From Rosettibacter sp037481715 (lineage in GTDB: Bacteria; Bacteroidota; Ignavibacteria; Ignavibacteriales; Melioribacteraceae): a stretch of DNA of 64,000 nt. The stretch is from contig JBBFLD010000004.1 in assembly GCA_037481715.1 (NCBI GenBank), positions 230,209-294,208 on the forward strand, in the 5' to 3' direction. Positions 18,162 through 27,832 of the stretch are shown one piece after another. Every line of letters starts with the position of its first letter. The stretch's first letter is position 1. The notes beneath the pieces are model-generated. The model ran no database searches. It was not told where the DNA came from and worked only from the letters and a program-made list of their open reading frames with translations. The translations under genes and the position numbers were made by a program.

Positions 18162-20252
18162 TTAGTTCCTCCAATCAACAAATGTTTGGGAAGATACTTC
18201 TTTCATCATCACTTTATCTTTCACTGTTATTGTAAACAAGTATTTCCCCGAAGAATAATTTTTCATATCAAGCTGAAGAATTATTTGTGGATTATTTTCA
18301 AGTGTTTTATAATCAGAAATTATGACAACTTCAGAATTTTCTGTTATACCCAGAAAATCTGAAATTGAACTAATAATTTTCTTAAGACCTCTTTCAAATT
18401 TTTTATTTATTTTCTTCACAGAGATTTTTTGTTCAAAATTGCAAATACCTCTTTCATTTCTTTGAAGATTGTACACTTCATAATAAAGATTAATTGTATC
18501 ATTCTTTGTGAATTGATTTAAAGGATTAGGTTCAATATAAAATTTACCTCTTCTAATTCCTTTTGATTTTTCCATTGTAATTTTTTTGCTGAATAAAATA
18601 TCACTCAGTCCAAGTTCAACATTACTGAATTTTTTTATTTCAAAATCAAGACGGTTAGAAGATGTTCCTTTATCCTCTCTTATCATTTCAAATGAGATGA
18701 ATCCGGAATCGGGATATGTTGTAACTGCTAATGAATTTATAAAATTATTTTTTTCACTTTTCGTTACACTGATGCTGTCCAGCTTTCTAAATTGTTCATC
18801 ATAATATTTATCAAAAAAGAATAATCCAATTTTATATTTAACTGCTTCATTGTGTTTGAATAAAGAATCTGGCACATCAATTTTATAGTTCAGATATAAA
18901 TCTGTTTGATACCATTTATCCATGCTTTTGAATTGAATAATAGAATAATCAATATCGAAACTAGGTCCTTCGAATTTTGGTTCATAAGTCGTATGAACTT
19001 CCTTTCTAAGATAATTAATATAATCTAATGTATTCCCATTAAATTGTGAGTGAACTTTTTCTTTTTCGTATGAAGGAGTGCTGAACAAATATTTTCCAGA
19101 AGAAGCCATATCAGTAAATCCGAAACTGAAATCTTTATAATCCCACACTTCTGTTTTCATCATCAAACCATTTTCGCCCATTGAAGGTCTGATGCGAATA
19201 AAATTTAATGGTTCACCATAACGAAGAACCACTTCACCTCGATTAGTTTTCCATCCAACCAAACCAAGCTCGGGAACACTAAAATGCAAATTAGAAAAAA
19301 TTACGCGTGAATAATGTTCAAGCAGTCTTTCATTATAATCAGTCATATAAAGCGGGTCATAAACTTTCCAATAAAGTTCAATAAAATTATTTAATTGTCT
19401 GTCACTCATTTTCTCAATAACATTTTTGTAGGCTGGTTCAATTAAAAATTTAACTGTGTTAAAAGTAAAATCTTCTTTTTCTTCTTTGTTCATTAGAGAA
19501 ATTGCTTTTTGATATTCATTGTAACATTCTTTGAGTCTTGATGTTTTGTAATAAAGCAAACCAAGAATTAAATGAATATCTTTATCATCATTCTTTTTGT
19601 TCAATAATTTCTTCAGTAAAGGAATCCCCTTCTCTGGATATCCAGCGCTTTCATAAAGTATACTTAAATTCTTGTTTGCATCATAATTCATTGAATCGAT
19701 AAGCAATACTTTTCTGTAATATTTCTCTGCTTCATAAAAATCTTCGTTGGCATATTCCTGAAGACTTGCATAAAATTCATCGCTTAATTTTCTTACAGAA
19801 TTATTGTATTCAAAAAAATCTTTGCTTTTAATTTCTGCCAGACTCAAATAAGAGGGGATATGCATGCTGTCAATAGAAACAATTTTTTTGAATTCATTGA
19901 TGGCACTAACTTTTGCAAAGTCTTTCATTAAAGACGCATAAGCAAATCGATATTCAATGTTATATGGTTCAAGCAGTGCAGCTTTTTTAAAATATTCATA
20001 TGCCAAATTTCTTGATTCAAATGTGTGCTTGTTCAAATAAATTTTTCCAAGTTCATAGTATGAAGCTGCATCATTATTTTTTAAAACAGATTCCTTTAGG
20101 AATTTTAATGCTGTTGAAGAATCCTTAGCTTCCAGGAATTGTTTTGCCTTTAAAAATAATTCGGATTGATGGGAGCTCTGACTCAAAAGAGTTGAAAAAG
20201 CAAAACAGTAAAAAATTATTAAAATAAAAATCGTCTTATTGTTTTTGCTCAT
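18162..20252 (-). CDS. TPR and GWxTD domain protein, secreted
   Basis: The 696-residue protein has an N-terminal signal peptide (FILIIFYCFAFSTLLSQ). About eight TPR-like helical repeats follow (residues 30-260; e.g. YFKKAALLEPYNIEYRFAYA). The central region carries the GWxTD-domain core (VGWKTNRGEVVLRYGEP near residue 330), and the C-terminal half is beta-rich (about 430-690). GWxTD proteins are widespread in Bacteroidota, Chlorobiota and Acidobacteriota and have no defined function. Envelope location is inferred from the signal peptide. It is divergent from archease across a 136-nt spacer. Confidence 0.8.
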   Translation of the reverse strand: MSKNNKTIFILIIFYCFAFSTLLSQSSHQSELFLKAKQFLEAKDSSTALKFLKESVLKNNDAASYYELGKIYLNKHTFESRNLAYEYFKKAALLEPYNIEYRFAYASLMKDFAKVSAINEFKKIVSIDSMHIPSYLSLAEIKSKDFFEYNNSVRKLSDEFYASLQEYANEDFYEAEKYYRKVLLIDSMNYDANKNLSILYESAGYPEKGIPLLKKLLNKKNDDKDIHLILGLLYYKTSRLKECYNEYQKAISLMNKEEKEDFTFNTVKFLIEPAYKNVIEKMSDRQLNNFIELYWKVYDPLYMTDYNERLLEHYSRVIFSNLHFSVPELGLVGWKTNRGEVVLRYGEPLNFIRIRPSMGENGLMMKTEVWDYKDFSFGFTDMASSGKYLFSTPSYEKEKVHSQFNGNTLDYINYLRKEVHTTYEPKFEGPSFDIDYSIIQFKSMDKWYQTDLYLNYKIDVPDSLFKHNEAVKYKIGLFFFDKYYDEQFRKLDSISVTKSEKNNFINSLAVTTYPDSGFISFEMIREDKGTSSNRLDFEIKKFSNVELGLSDILFSKKITMEKSKGIRRGKFYIEPNPLNQFTKNDTINLYYEVYNLQRNERGICNFEQKISVKKINKKFERGLKKIISSISDFLGITENSEVVIISDYKTLENNPQIILQLDMKNYSSGKYLFTITVKDKVMMKEVSSQTFVDWRN

Positions 20253-20388
20253 TGCTGTAAGTTAAATCTAATAGAACTTAATAACAATTGAGCTTAAAAA
20301 TCAACTGAAGCTTTTTTTCTCTTTCATTTCTGTTGTGGTGAAGAATTAAAAGCACTAAATTAATTATAGAACAAAAGCAAAATTTAAT

Positions 20389-20814
20389 ATGCCATACAAA
20401 TTCATTGAACATACGGCAGACATTGCTGTTGAAGTTGAAGGGAAATCAATTGAAGAAATTTTTATTTCTGCTTTTAATGCATGGAAAGATATTGTATTGG
20501 ATATAACAGCTGTTAAAAATGAGCAATCAAAAAAATTTTTATTTGCTTCAAAGACACTCGAGGAATTACTGATAGAATTTTTGAGCGAACTGAATTATCA
20601 ATTATATACAAAAAAATGGGTGGTCAATTCCATAAATAAAATATTAATTCAAAAGACTGGAGAAATATTTCATCTTGATGTTGAGGTCTTCGGAGAATCA
20701 CTGAAAAATAAAAATCATGCAATCAAAGAAGAAATAAAAGCTGTAACATTTCATCAAATGAAAATTGTAGAAAAGAACGGGAACTTATCGACAATAATCG
20801 TTTTTGATATTTAG
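20389..20814 (+). CDS. Archease
   Basis: Archease activates the RNA ligase RtcB by promoting its guanylylation and turnover. The 141-residue protein has the family's N-terminal signature YKFIEHTADIAVEVEG, the central LLIEFLSELNYQLYT and the late VTFHQMKI. The conserved acidic residue of HTAD is present. It sits 19 nt upstream of rtcB, a pairing known in both archaea and bacteria, so the two are almost certainly one operon. Confidence 0.93.
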   Translation: MPYKFIEHTADIAVEVEGKSIEEIFISAFNAWKDIVLDITAVKNEQSKKFLFASKTLEELLIEFLSELNYQLYTKKWVVNSINKILIQKTGEIFHLDVEVFGESLKNKNHAIKEEIKAVTFHQMKIVEKNGNLSTIIVFDI

Positions 20815-20833
20815 GAATTGAAAAGGAGGTGCT

Positions 20834-22303
20834 ATGGAAATAAATGGAATTAAAATAGAAAAGATAAATGATTATCTCTGGGAAATTCCTGCACAAGGTG
20901 GTATGCTTGTTCCCGGAAGAATTTATGCATCACAAAAAATGCTTGAAGAATCAATTAAAAACGACGAAGCATTAAAACAAGTAATAAATGTTGCACATTT
21001 ACCCGGCATTCAAATGTTCAGCCTTGCAATGCCGGATATTCACTGGGGTTACGGTTTTCCTATTGGAGGAGTTGCTGCTACAGATTTAGATGAAGGTGTT
21101 ATTTCTCCAGGCGGTGTTGGTTATGATATTAACTGCGGGGTAAGACTTGCTCGTACTTCATTAAAATATGAAGAAATAAAACACAAAATTCAAAGATTGA
21201 TTGAAGTACTTTTTCAAAATATTCCAACTGGTGTGGGCTCAAGCGGTGCAATAAGAAAATTATCTCCTTCAGAAATTAAAAGAATATTAAAAAATGGTGC
21301 TGAATGGGCAATTGAAAATGGATTTGGTTCACAGGAAGATTTATTGTATACAGAAGAAAATGGGAAATTGAAAGATGCAAATCCAGAATCAGTAAGCGAA
21401 CGTGCAATTGAAAGAGGATTAGACCAGGCAGGAACACTTGGTTCTGGTAATCATTTTCTTGAAGTTGATGTAGTCGAAGAAATTTATGATGAAAAAGTTG
21501 CAGAAGTATTTGGCTTGTTCAAAGGCCAAATTGTTATATTGATTCACACTGGTTCGCGTGGACTTGGTTATCAAATTTGTGATGATTATTTAAAACTTCT
21601 TGTTCAATCAGAAAAAAAATTTGGCTTTAAACTTCCTGATAAACAACTTGCCTGTGCTCCAATTAAATCTCAAGAAGGTCAGGATTATTTAAGTGCAATG
21701 AGATGTGCAGCTAATTTTGCTTGGAACAACCGGCAAATCATTATGCATCTTGCAAAAAAAAGTTTTAAAGAAACTTTTTCTATTTCAGATTCAGAATTAG
21801 GATTTCAATTAATTTATGATGTTTGCCATAACATTGCAAAAATTGAAGAGCATGTTATAATTGATAAAAATGGAAAAGAGAAAACAAAAAAAGTTTGTGT
21901 CCATCGAAAAGGAGCCACAAGAGCTTATCCAGCAGGAAGTCTGTTAATTCCTGAAAAATATAGAAGTGTTGGTCAACCTGTTTTAATTCCTGGTGATATG
22001 GGAAGATACTCATTTATTGCTGTTGGAAAAGAAAAATCTATGGAAGAAACTTTTGGAAGTTCATGCCATGGTGCTGGAAGAGTCCAAAGTCGTCATCAAG
22101 CTATGAAATCTGCTAAAGGAAAAGATTTAATTAAAGAACTTACTGACAGCGGAATTGTAATTCAAGCAAAAGGTTACAAAACAATTGCAGAAGAAATGCC
22201 TCATGCTTATAAAGATGTTTCAGAAGTTGTAGATGTTATGCACTTTGCAGGAATAAGCACAAAAGTAGCAAAGTTAAAACCAATTGGGGTTATAAAAGGA
22301 TAA
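20834..22303 (+). CDS. rtcB: RNA-splicing ligase RtcB
   Basis: RtcB joins RNA 2',3'-cyclic-phosphate or 3'-phosphate ends to 5'-OH ends using GTP and Mn2+. The 489-residue protein keeps its active site: DINCGVRL with metal ligands D98 and C101, GTLGSGNHFLEV, IHTGSRGLGYQIC and the GMP-accepting H412 in SSCHGAGR. A strong AAAGGAGGT site precedes the ATG. In bacteria RtcB is linked to repair of cleaved tRNA or rRNA; no RtcA or RtcR regulator is nearby, unlike the E. coli operon. Confidence 0.96.
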   Translation: MEINGIKIEKINDYLWEIPAQGGMLVPGRIYASQKMLEESIKNDEALKQVINVAHLPGIQMFSLAMPDIHWGYGFPIGGVAATDLDEGVISPGGVGYDINCGVRLARTSLKYEEIKHKIQRLIEVLFQNIPTGVGSSGAIRKLSPSEIKRILKNGAEWAIENGFGSQEDLLYTEENGKLKDANPESVSERAIERGLDQAGTLGSGNHFLEVDVVEEIYDEKVAEVFGLFKGQIVILIHTGSRGLGYQICDDYLKLLVQSEKKFGFKLPDKQLACAPIKSQEGQDYLSAMRCAANFAWNNRQIIMHLAKKSFKETFSISDSELGFQLIYDVCHNIAKIEEHVIIDKNGKEKTKKVCVHRKGATRAYPAGSLLIPEKYRSVGQPVLIPGDMGRYSFIAVGKEKSMEETFGSSCHGAGRVQSRHQAMKSAKGKDLIKELTDSGIVIQAKGYKTIAEEMPHAYKDVSEVVDVMHFAGISTKVAKLKPIGVIKG

Positions 22304-22326
22304 AAAAAATCTGCTGTTAACAGCAG
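22302..22326 (-). terminator. Rho-independent terminator of rdgB
   Basis: The palindrome CTGCTGTTAACAGCAG (22311-22326) is followed on the minus strand by A and eight T (22302-22309). It lies 9 nt past the rdgB stop. On the plus strand there is no T-run after the stem, so it works mainly for the minus-strand genes. Confidence 0.8.
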
Positions 22327-22335
22327 GAAATTGAA

Positions 22336-22926
22336 TCATACACCATAAAATTTTTTTAACTCTTCAAGCAATTTATTAAATGCTTTTGCTCTGTGACTAA
22401 TTTTATTTTTTTCTTCAAAGCTTAACTCTGCTACTGTTTTATCATAGCCATCAGGAATAAATATTGGGTCATAACCAAAACCTTCTGTTCCTCTTTGTTC
22501 ATTAATTACAATTCCATTCAATTCACCAACAGTTTCAATAATATTTTTTCCATCATAAAAAACTGCTGTGCATACAAATTTTGCTCTGTGTGGTTCCGGA
22601 TATTCAGATAATTCTTTTATCAGCTTCAAATTGTTATCTTCAAATGTGCAGTTTGGACCTGCATATCTTGCAGAATATACTCCAGGTCTTCCCCCGAGTT
22701 GTTCAACTACAATTCCAGAATCATCTGCAATAGAAGGTTCTTTATAATATTCAAAAATAGTTCTGGCTTTTATTAATGCATTTTCGCTAAATGTGGAACC
22801 AGTTTCGTCAATTTCAATATTATTTCCTAAGTCATACAAAGAAATTATTTCAAAGGGAGAATTTGAAAATATTGATTTTACTTCTCTAACTTTTCCATTA
22901 TTCTGGCTTGCAAAAATAATTTTCAT
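22336..22926 (-). CDS. rdgB: dITP/XTP pyrophosphatase
   Basis: RdgB/HAM1 hydrolyses non-canonical purine NTPs (dITP, ITP, XTP) to monophosphates, keeping them out of DNA and RNA. The 196-residue protein shows SQNNGKVREV at the N-terminus, ADDSGIVVEQLGGRPGVYSARYAG in the middle, and GFGYDPIFIPDG and SHRAKAF near the end, all family hallmarks. Its start overlaps the upstream AhpD-like gene by 4 nt (ATGA), so the two are translationally coupled. Confidence 0.95.
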   Translation of the reverse strand: MKIIFASQNNGKVREVKSIFSNSPFEIISLYDLGNNIEIDETGSTFSENALIKARTIFEYYKEPSIADDSGIVVEQLGGRPGVYSARYAGPNCTFEDNNLKLIKELSEYPEPHRAKFVCTAVFYDGKNIIETVGELNGIVINEQRGTEGFGYDPIFIPDGYDKTVAELSFEEKNKISHRAKAFNKLLEELKKFYGV

Positions 22927-23285
22927 TGATTCTCCTTTTTCTTTTCTTCAAAAATTTCATCCATTTTTTCAATTGCAAATCTAAGGTGCGGAATAACAAT
23001 TGAACCGCCAACAATTAATGCAATATTAAAAGTCTCATAAAGTTCTGATTCAGTCGCTCCTTCTTCTATTGACCTGTCAATGTGATAAAGAATGCAGTCA
23101 TTGCATCTTAAGACCATTGATGCAACCAATCCCATCAGTTCTTTAGTTTTAGCAGGTAATGCTCCATCAATGTAAGCTTTGTTATCAAGAGCAAAAAATT
23201 TTTTGAAATCACTAAAATTTGAGTTCAATATTCTTTCGTTCATTTCTGCTCGATATTTTCTAAATTCTTTTACTGTCGTTTTCAT
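22923..23285 (-). CDS. AhpD-like carboxymuconolactone decarboxylase family protein
   Basis: This is a 120-residue all-helical protein of the CMD/AhpD superfamily. It carries the redox-type motif RCNDCILYHIDRSIEEGAT: a CxxC pair plus the following His, the arrangement of AhpD-like alkylhydroperoxide reductase partners rather than of true decarboxylases. It probably has a peroxidase or thiol-redox role. It lies 10 nt after uvrA and overlaps rdgB by 4 nt, in a small genome-maintenance operon. Confidence 0.82.
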   Translation of the reverse strand: MKTTVKEFRKYRAEMNERILNSNFSDFKKFFALDNKAYIDGALPAKTKELMGLVASMVLRCNDCILYHIDRSIEEGATESELYETFNIALIVGGSIVIPHLRFAIEKMDEIFEEKKKENQ

Positions 23286-23295
23286 TTTGCACCTT

Positions 23296-26127
23296 TTATT
23301 TTCTCATTAATTCTTTTTTAAGAAATTTTCCTGTAATGCTGTGCTTAATTTCTGCAATTTGTTCTGGTGTTCCTTCAGCAATAATTTCTCCGCCATGTTC
23401 ACCACCACCTGGTCCCAAATCAATTATATAATCTGCAACTTTAATTACATCCATGTTATGTTCAATTACGATTACAGTATTTCCTTTGTCAACAAGTTGA
23501 TTTAAAACTTTAAGAAGAATGCATACATCTTCAAAATGTAAACCTGTAGTAGGTTCGTCGAGAACGTACAAAGTTTTACCTGTGCTTACTTTGCTTAATT
23601 CAGTTGCAAGTTTTACTCTTTGAGCTTCGCCGCCGGATAATGTTGTAGCCTGCTGACCTAATTTCATATAGCCGAGCCCAACATCATACAATGCTTTTAT
23701 TTTACGATGAAGAACAGGATAGTCTTCAAAAAAGTTAAGAGCTTCTTCAACAGTCATTTCCAGAACATCGGAGATTGATTTTGTTTTATACAGAATTTCA
23801 AGTGTCTCACGATTATATCTTTTACCATTGCATGCTTCACAAGTTACATAAACATCGGGTAGAAAATTCATTTCAATTTTTTTCAAGCCATCACCATTGC
23901 ATTCTTCGCATCTTCCGCCGCTTACATTAAAACTAAATCTTCCTGCAGTATATCCTCTCATTTTTGATTCTGGCAGTTGAGCAAATAAATCTCGAATGTG
24001 AGTAAATACCCCGGTATAAGTTGCAGGATTTGAACGTGGTGTTCTTCCGATTGGAGTTTGGTCTATTTCAATTATTTTATCAATGTTTTCAAGACCTTTA
24101 ATTTCCTTGTAAGGAAGCGGTACAACTTTGGACTTATAAATTTTCTGATATAAAATTCGAACAAGTGTTTCATTTATCAAAGAAGATTTACCTGAACCAC
24201 TCACTCCAGTTATTGTGACAAATGTGCCCAAAGGTATTCTCAGATTAACATTTTTAAGATTATTCCCAGAAGCACCAATCAGTTCAATAAATTTTCCATT
24301 TCCTTTTCTTCTTGCCTCAGGTATTTCTATTTTCTTTTGATTCTTTAGATATTGAATTGTAAGAGAATTTTTCCCATTCGGCGATTTCAAAATTTCTTCT
24401 GTCTTTCCATATAGACAAACTTCTCCTCCATGTTCGCCTGCGTATGGCCCCAAGTCAATAATGTAATCCGAATTTTCAATTGTTTCTCTATCATGTTCAA
24501 CAACAATTACGGTATTTCCCAAATCTCTTAGATTCTTTAAGGAATTAATCAATTTAATATTATCTGCTTGATGAAGACCGATGCTTGGTTCATCGAGAAC
24601 ATAAAGCACACCGGAAAGCTGTGAACCAATTTGAGTTGCTAATCTAATTCGTTGAGCTTCTCCTCCGGATAAAGTTCGTGCAGACCTGTTTAGTGTAAGA
24701 TAATCAAGACCGACATTAATCAAAAATTCTAATCTTGTTTTAATTTCTTTTAAGATTTGTTTTGCAATTAATTCTTCTCGTTCAGTCAATTTAAGTTCTT
24801 TAAAAAACTTGAGTGTTTTTTCTATTGAAAGAGAAGTTACCTCGGCAATATTCAAACCGCCAATTTTAACTGATAGTGATTCTTTCTTTAATCTTCCTCC
24901 ATTGCATGTTGAACATGTCAAAGTATTCATGAAAGATTCTGCCCACTCACGAATTTTATTCGAAGAAGTATTTTCATAATAATGCTTAATGTAATTTATT
25001 ACTCCGCTGAATTTATGCATGTAAGTTACTTCTCTTCCACCACCATAAACATAGGTGAAAGGAATTTTTTCTTTTGTTCCATTTAATAAAATATCAATTT
25101 GTTCTTTAGATAAATTTTTGAGTGGTGTATCAAATGAAAAACCAAAATGATTTGCAATTCCTTCAAGTTGATTAAATATCCAGATAGAACGTGGTTTGCC
25201 AAGCGGTGCAAGTCCCCCATCATTAATTGATTTATCCCAATCTGGAATTATTAAGTTAACATCTAATTCTTTCTTTTCTCCCAAACCATCACAATCAGGA
25301 CAGGAACCATAAGGTGAATTAAATGAAAACGAATTAGGTGCTAATTCCTGATAGCTAATTCCACAGTGCGGACAGGCAAAATTTCTGCTGAACCAAAAAT
25401 CCTCATTCCCATCGTTTACAATTATATTTCCATTTCCATAGTTTAATGCAACTTCCACAGACTGACGAATTCTATAACGAGAACTCTGATTAACCTGAAG
25501 TCTATCAACAACTATTTCAATGTCATGAACTTTATAGCGTTCTACCTTAAAATCATCAATCAATTCATGAACAGTTCCATCTACTCTTACTCTTAAAAAG
25601 CCGTCTCGAATAATTTCTTGAAATAGTTCTCGATAATGACCTTTTCTTCCTCTTACAACTGGAGCTAAAATTAAAATTTTCTTTTCATTAAAATTGTTGA
25701 GAATATTATCAATAATCTGGTCAGATGATTGCTTTTCGACTGGTCTGCCACAGTTATAACAAAATACTTTTCCTACTCTTGAGTATAATAATCTGAGATA
25801 ATCATAAATTTCTGTAACTGTTCCTACTGTGGAACGCGGATTAGTTGCAGAAGACTTTTGCTCAATAGAAATTGTTGGACTCAGTCCTTCAATTAAATCC
25901 ACATCAGGTTTTTCAAGAACATCTAAAAATTGTCTTGCATATAAAGAAAGAGATTCGATATATCTTCGTTGTCCTTCTGCATAGATTGTATCAAATGCTA
26001 AAGAAGATTTTCCAGAACCTGACAAGCCAGTAATAACAACAAAAGAATCCCGCGGAATTTCTAAATCTATATTCTTAAGATTATGTTCTCTTGCACCTTT
26101 AATTAATATTTTATTCAGTGTATTCAT
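23296..26127 (-). CDS. uvrA: Excinuclease ABC subunit A
   Basis: UvrA is the damage-recognition ATPase of nucleotide excision repair and loads UvrB. The 943-residue product has two ABC modules: Walker A GLSGSGKSSLAFD near residue 35 and GVSGSGKSSLINE near 645, and the signature LSGGEAQR twice. Zinc-binding cysteine pairs are visible (CPHCG...CPDC and CEEC...CEAC). Length and architecture are standard. It heads the uvrA-AhpD-rdgB string. Confidence 0.97.
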   Translation of the reverse strand: MNTLNKILIKGAREHNLKNIDLEIPRDSFVVITGLSGSGKSSLAFDTIYAEGQRRYIESLSLYARQFLDVLEKPDVDLIEGLSPTISIEQKSSATNPRSTVGTVTEIYDYLRLLYSRVGKVFCYNCGRPVEKQSSDQIIDNILNNFNEKKILILAPVVRGRKGHYRELFQEIIRDGFLRVRVDGTVHELIDDFKVERYKVHDIEIVVDRLQVNQSSRYRIRQSVEVALNYGNGNIIVNDGNEDFWFSRNFACPHCGISYQELAPNSFSFNSPYGSCPDCDGLGEKKELDVNLIIPDWDKSINDGGLAPLGKPRSIWIFNQLEGIANHFGFSFDTPLKNLSKEQIDILLNGTKEKIPFTYVYGGGREVTYMHKFSGVINYIKHYYENTSSNKIREWAESFMNTLTCSTCNGGRLKKESLSVKIGGLNIAEVTSLSIEKTLKFFKELKLTEREELIAKQILKEIKTRLEFLINVGLDYLTLNRSARTLSGGEAQRIRLATQIGSQLSGVLYVLDEPSIGLHQADNIKLINSLKNLRDLGNTVIVVEHDRETIENSDYIIDLGPYAGEHGGEVCLYGKTEEILKSPNGKNSLTIQYLKNQKKIEIPEARRKGNGKFIELIGASGNNLKNVNLRIPLGTFVTITGVSGSGKSSLINETLVRILYQKIYKSKVVPLPYKEIKGLENIDKIIEIDQTPIGRTPRSNPATYTGVFTHIRDLFAQLPESKMRGYTAGRFSFNVSGGRCEECNGDGLKKIEMNFLPDVYVTCEACNGKRYNRETLEILYKTKSISDVLEMTVEEALNFFEDYPVLHRKIKALYDVGLGYMKLGQQATTLSGGEAQRVKLATELSKVSTGKTLYVLDEPTTGLHFEDVCILLKVLNQLVDKGNTVIVIEHNMDVIKVADYIIDLGPGGGEHGGEIIAEGTPEQIAEIKHSITGKFLKKELMRK

Positions 26128-26214
26128 TTACATAAATTTGTAAAAGTTCAAGATGTTATTTTAGATAAACATAAAACTAAAATCAATGCAATTATAAAAA
26201 TCATTTACAATCAC

Positions 26215-26838
26215 ATGAAGTTTCCTTTTTCAATAAAAACAGTTAATGGTTTCACAGAATTCAGAATTAAGGAAAAAGGCTCTTTATTTATTGGAATGAG
26301 TTTTCCAGTAAACAACGAAGCTGAAACCATGGAAGAATTATTTAGAATCAAAAAAAAATATTACGATGCCACACACAATTGTTATGCATATAAATTAACA
26401 GATGGAACTATAAAATATTCCGATGACGGTGAACCAAATGGAACTGCTGGAATCAGAATCTTAAATGCAATTAATCATTTTGAATTAAATAACATTTTGG
26501 TAATAGTCACAAGATATTTCGGCGGAATTAAATTAGGTGTTGGTCCGCTTGGCAAGACTTATTATGATACAGCTTTTCAATGTTTGGAACATTCAATAAT
26601 TTCGACTAAAAAACTTTATAATAAAATTATTATCAGTTATTCATATGATGCATCGAACATTGTTCATAGAAATATTTCAAAATACAATGCTGTAATAGAA
26701 AAAAATTTGTTTAATGAAATTCCGCAGATAGAATGTCTAATCCCTGAAGATGCAAAGGAAAAATTCATCAATGAAATTAACTCAAATATTCACAGCCAGA
26801 TTAAAATTCATGAAACAGATTTTTTCACTTATCTATAA
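26215..26838 (+). CDS. YigZ/IMPACT (UPF0029) family protein
   Basis: The 207-residue protein has the UPF0029 N-terminal domain: SLFIGMSFPVNNEAETMEELF, HNCYAYKL, YSDDGEPNGTAGIRIL and VTRYFGGIKLGVGPLGKTYYD. The DUF1949-like ferredoxin-fold C-terminus is present. Homologues relate to eukaryotic IMPACT and may bind nucleic acid or ribosomes, but no biochemical role is established. It is transcribed alone, divergent from uvrA. Confidence 0.88.
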   Translation: MKFPFSIKTVNGFTEFRIKEKGSLFIGMSFPVNNEAETMEELFRIKKKYYDATHNCYAYKLTDGTIKYSDDGEPNGTAGIRILNAINHFELNNILVIVTRYFGGIKLGVGPLGKTYYDTAFQCLEHSIISTKKLYNKIIISYSYDASNIVHRNISKYNAVIEKNLFNEIPQIECLIPEDAKEKFINEINSNIHSQIKIHETDFFTYL

Positions 26839-26859
26839 ATTTCTAACTTTTCAATAAAA

Positions 26860-26888
26860 TTGACAAAATGTATTGATTTAATTAATTT
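26860..26888 (+). promoter_or_regulatory. Possible promoter of the Rrf2 gene
   Basis: TTGACA (26860-26865) is followed 17 nt later by TAATTT (26883-26888), about 45 nt before the ATG. The -35 box is perfect but the -10 box is weak. Bacteroidota-group sigma factors prefer other boxes, so this is tentative. Confidence 0.35.
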
Positions 26889-26933
26889 GAATAAGGACAT
26901 ATATCTCTTTTAAAAAATAATTAAGGGTTTAGT

Positions 26934-27362
26934 ATGATATACACTAAAACAGGTGAATATGCTATCAGAGCAATTCTGTATTTGGCAAGGCAGCCAAAAG
27001 AAAAATTAATTATGTCTTCTGAAATTGCCAAAAGCGAGGATATTCCTGCACATTATTTGGCTAAAATTTTACAAAGAATGGCTAAGTATGGATATGTTGA
27101 TTCATTCAAAGGAAGAGGCGGAGGGTTTAGAATTACAGAGCTTGCAAAGAAAAGCTCAATTCTCGAAATAGTCGAACGAGTTGAAGGACCTGTAATTAAT
27201 TTAAAATGTGTTACAGGCTTAAAAGAATGTTCTGAAGAAAATCCATGTCCACTTCATGATGAATGGGCAGATTTAAGAAACAGAATTTATAATTTGATAT
27301 CAAGCAAATCTGTCCAAGAAGTTGCAGAAAAATATGCAGAAACATTAAGCAAGCACAAGTAA
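26934..27362 (+). CDS. Rrf2 family transcriptional regulator (IscR-like)
   Basis: This 142-residue winged-helix regulator starts with YTKTGEYAIRAILYLA and contains the wing segment GRGGGFRI. Three cysteines (C92, C99, C105) occupy the positions that hold the Fe-S cluster in IscR (C-x5-C-x5-C there, C-x6-C-x5-C here). It therefore probably senses iron-sulfur or redox/NO status. It is monocistronic, with a strong terminator directly after it. Its targets cannot be read from the window. Confidence 0.88.
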   Translation: MIYTKTGEYAIRAILYLARQPKEKLIMSSEIAKSEDIPAHYLAKILQRMAKYGYVDSFKGRGGGFRITELAKKSSILEIVERVEGPVINLKCVTGLKECSEENPCPLHDEWADLRNRIYNLISSKSVQEVAEKYAETLSKHK

Positions 27363-27370
27363 AAATATTT

Positions 27371-27413
27371 AGAGGTTGTTTGAAAGGTAATAAATTACTT
27401 TTGAACAGCCTCT
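27371..27413. terminator. Bidirectional terminator
   Basis: AGAGGTTGTT pairs with AACAGCCTCT (one G-U), and the inner AAAGGTAAT pairs with ATTACTTTT. This gives a long interrupted stem between the convergent Rrf2 gene and the 139-residue protein gene, with A/T-rich flanks on both sides. Confidence 0.75.
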
Positions 27414-27832
27414 TATTTATTATCATTAAAATAATATTTCAAATAAACCAAATCGCTGCATAAATCATTTAACGCATTCATGCTTTGCATTGTAAGTTGG
27501 AAAAACTTTTCGTTGTAAATTGTCTTTAAAAATTGATTTGCATTTAAGAGCAGACTTTCCAAAATAGTTTTTATCTCGTTAATACTTTTTATGTATTCAT
27601 TTTTTAAAGAATCAAAATATTCACCTTCGAATGAATTATCTCGATTTTGAATAATGCTTAAAACTCCCTGAGAAAATTTGGCATGAAAAGCAAGTTCCTC
27701 AAGTTCTTTTATTTTATTTGAACTTAATGCAAGCTCAATAATTCGCATTAAATCTTCTTTGTTCTTAAGTTTTCCTTTAGCCAAGTCTTCAACTGCATTA
27801 CAAATTTTTTCTGCTTCTAATTTATAGTCCAT
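27413..27832 (-). CDS. Hypothetical helical protein
   Basis: I do not recognise this 139-residue protein. It is predicted almost entirely helical, with acidic/Lys-rich stretches, no signal peptide, no membrane segment and no clear motif. Its ATG shares one base with the stop of the O-methyltransferase gene (TAATG), so the pair is translationally coupled and possibly works together. Confidence 0.6.
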   Translation of the reverse strand: MDYKLEAEKICNAVEDLAKGKLKNKEDLMRIIELALSSNKIKELEELAFHAKFSQGVLSIIQNRDNSFEGEYFDSLKNEYIKSINEIKTILESLLLNANQFLKTIYNEKFFQLTMQSMNALNDLCSDLVYLKYYFNDNK

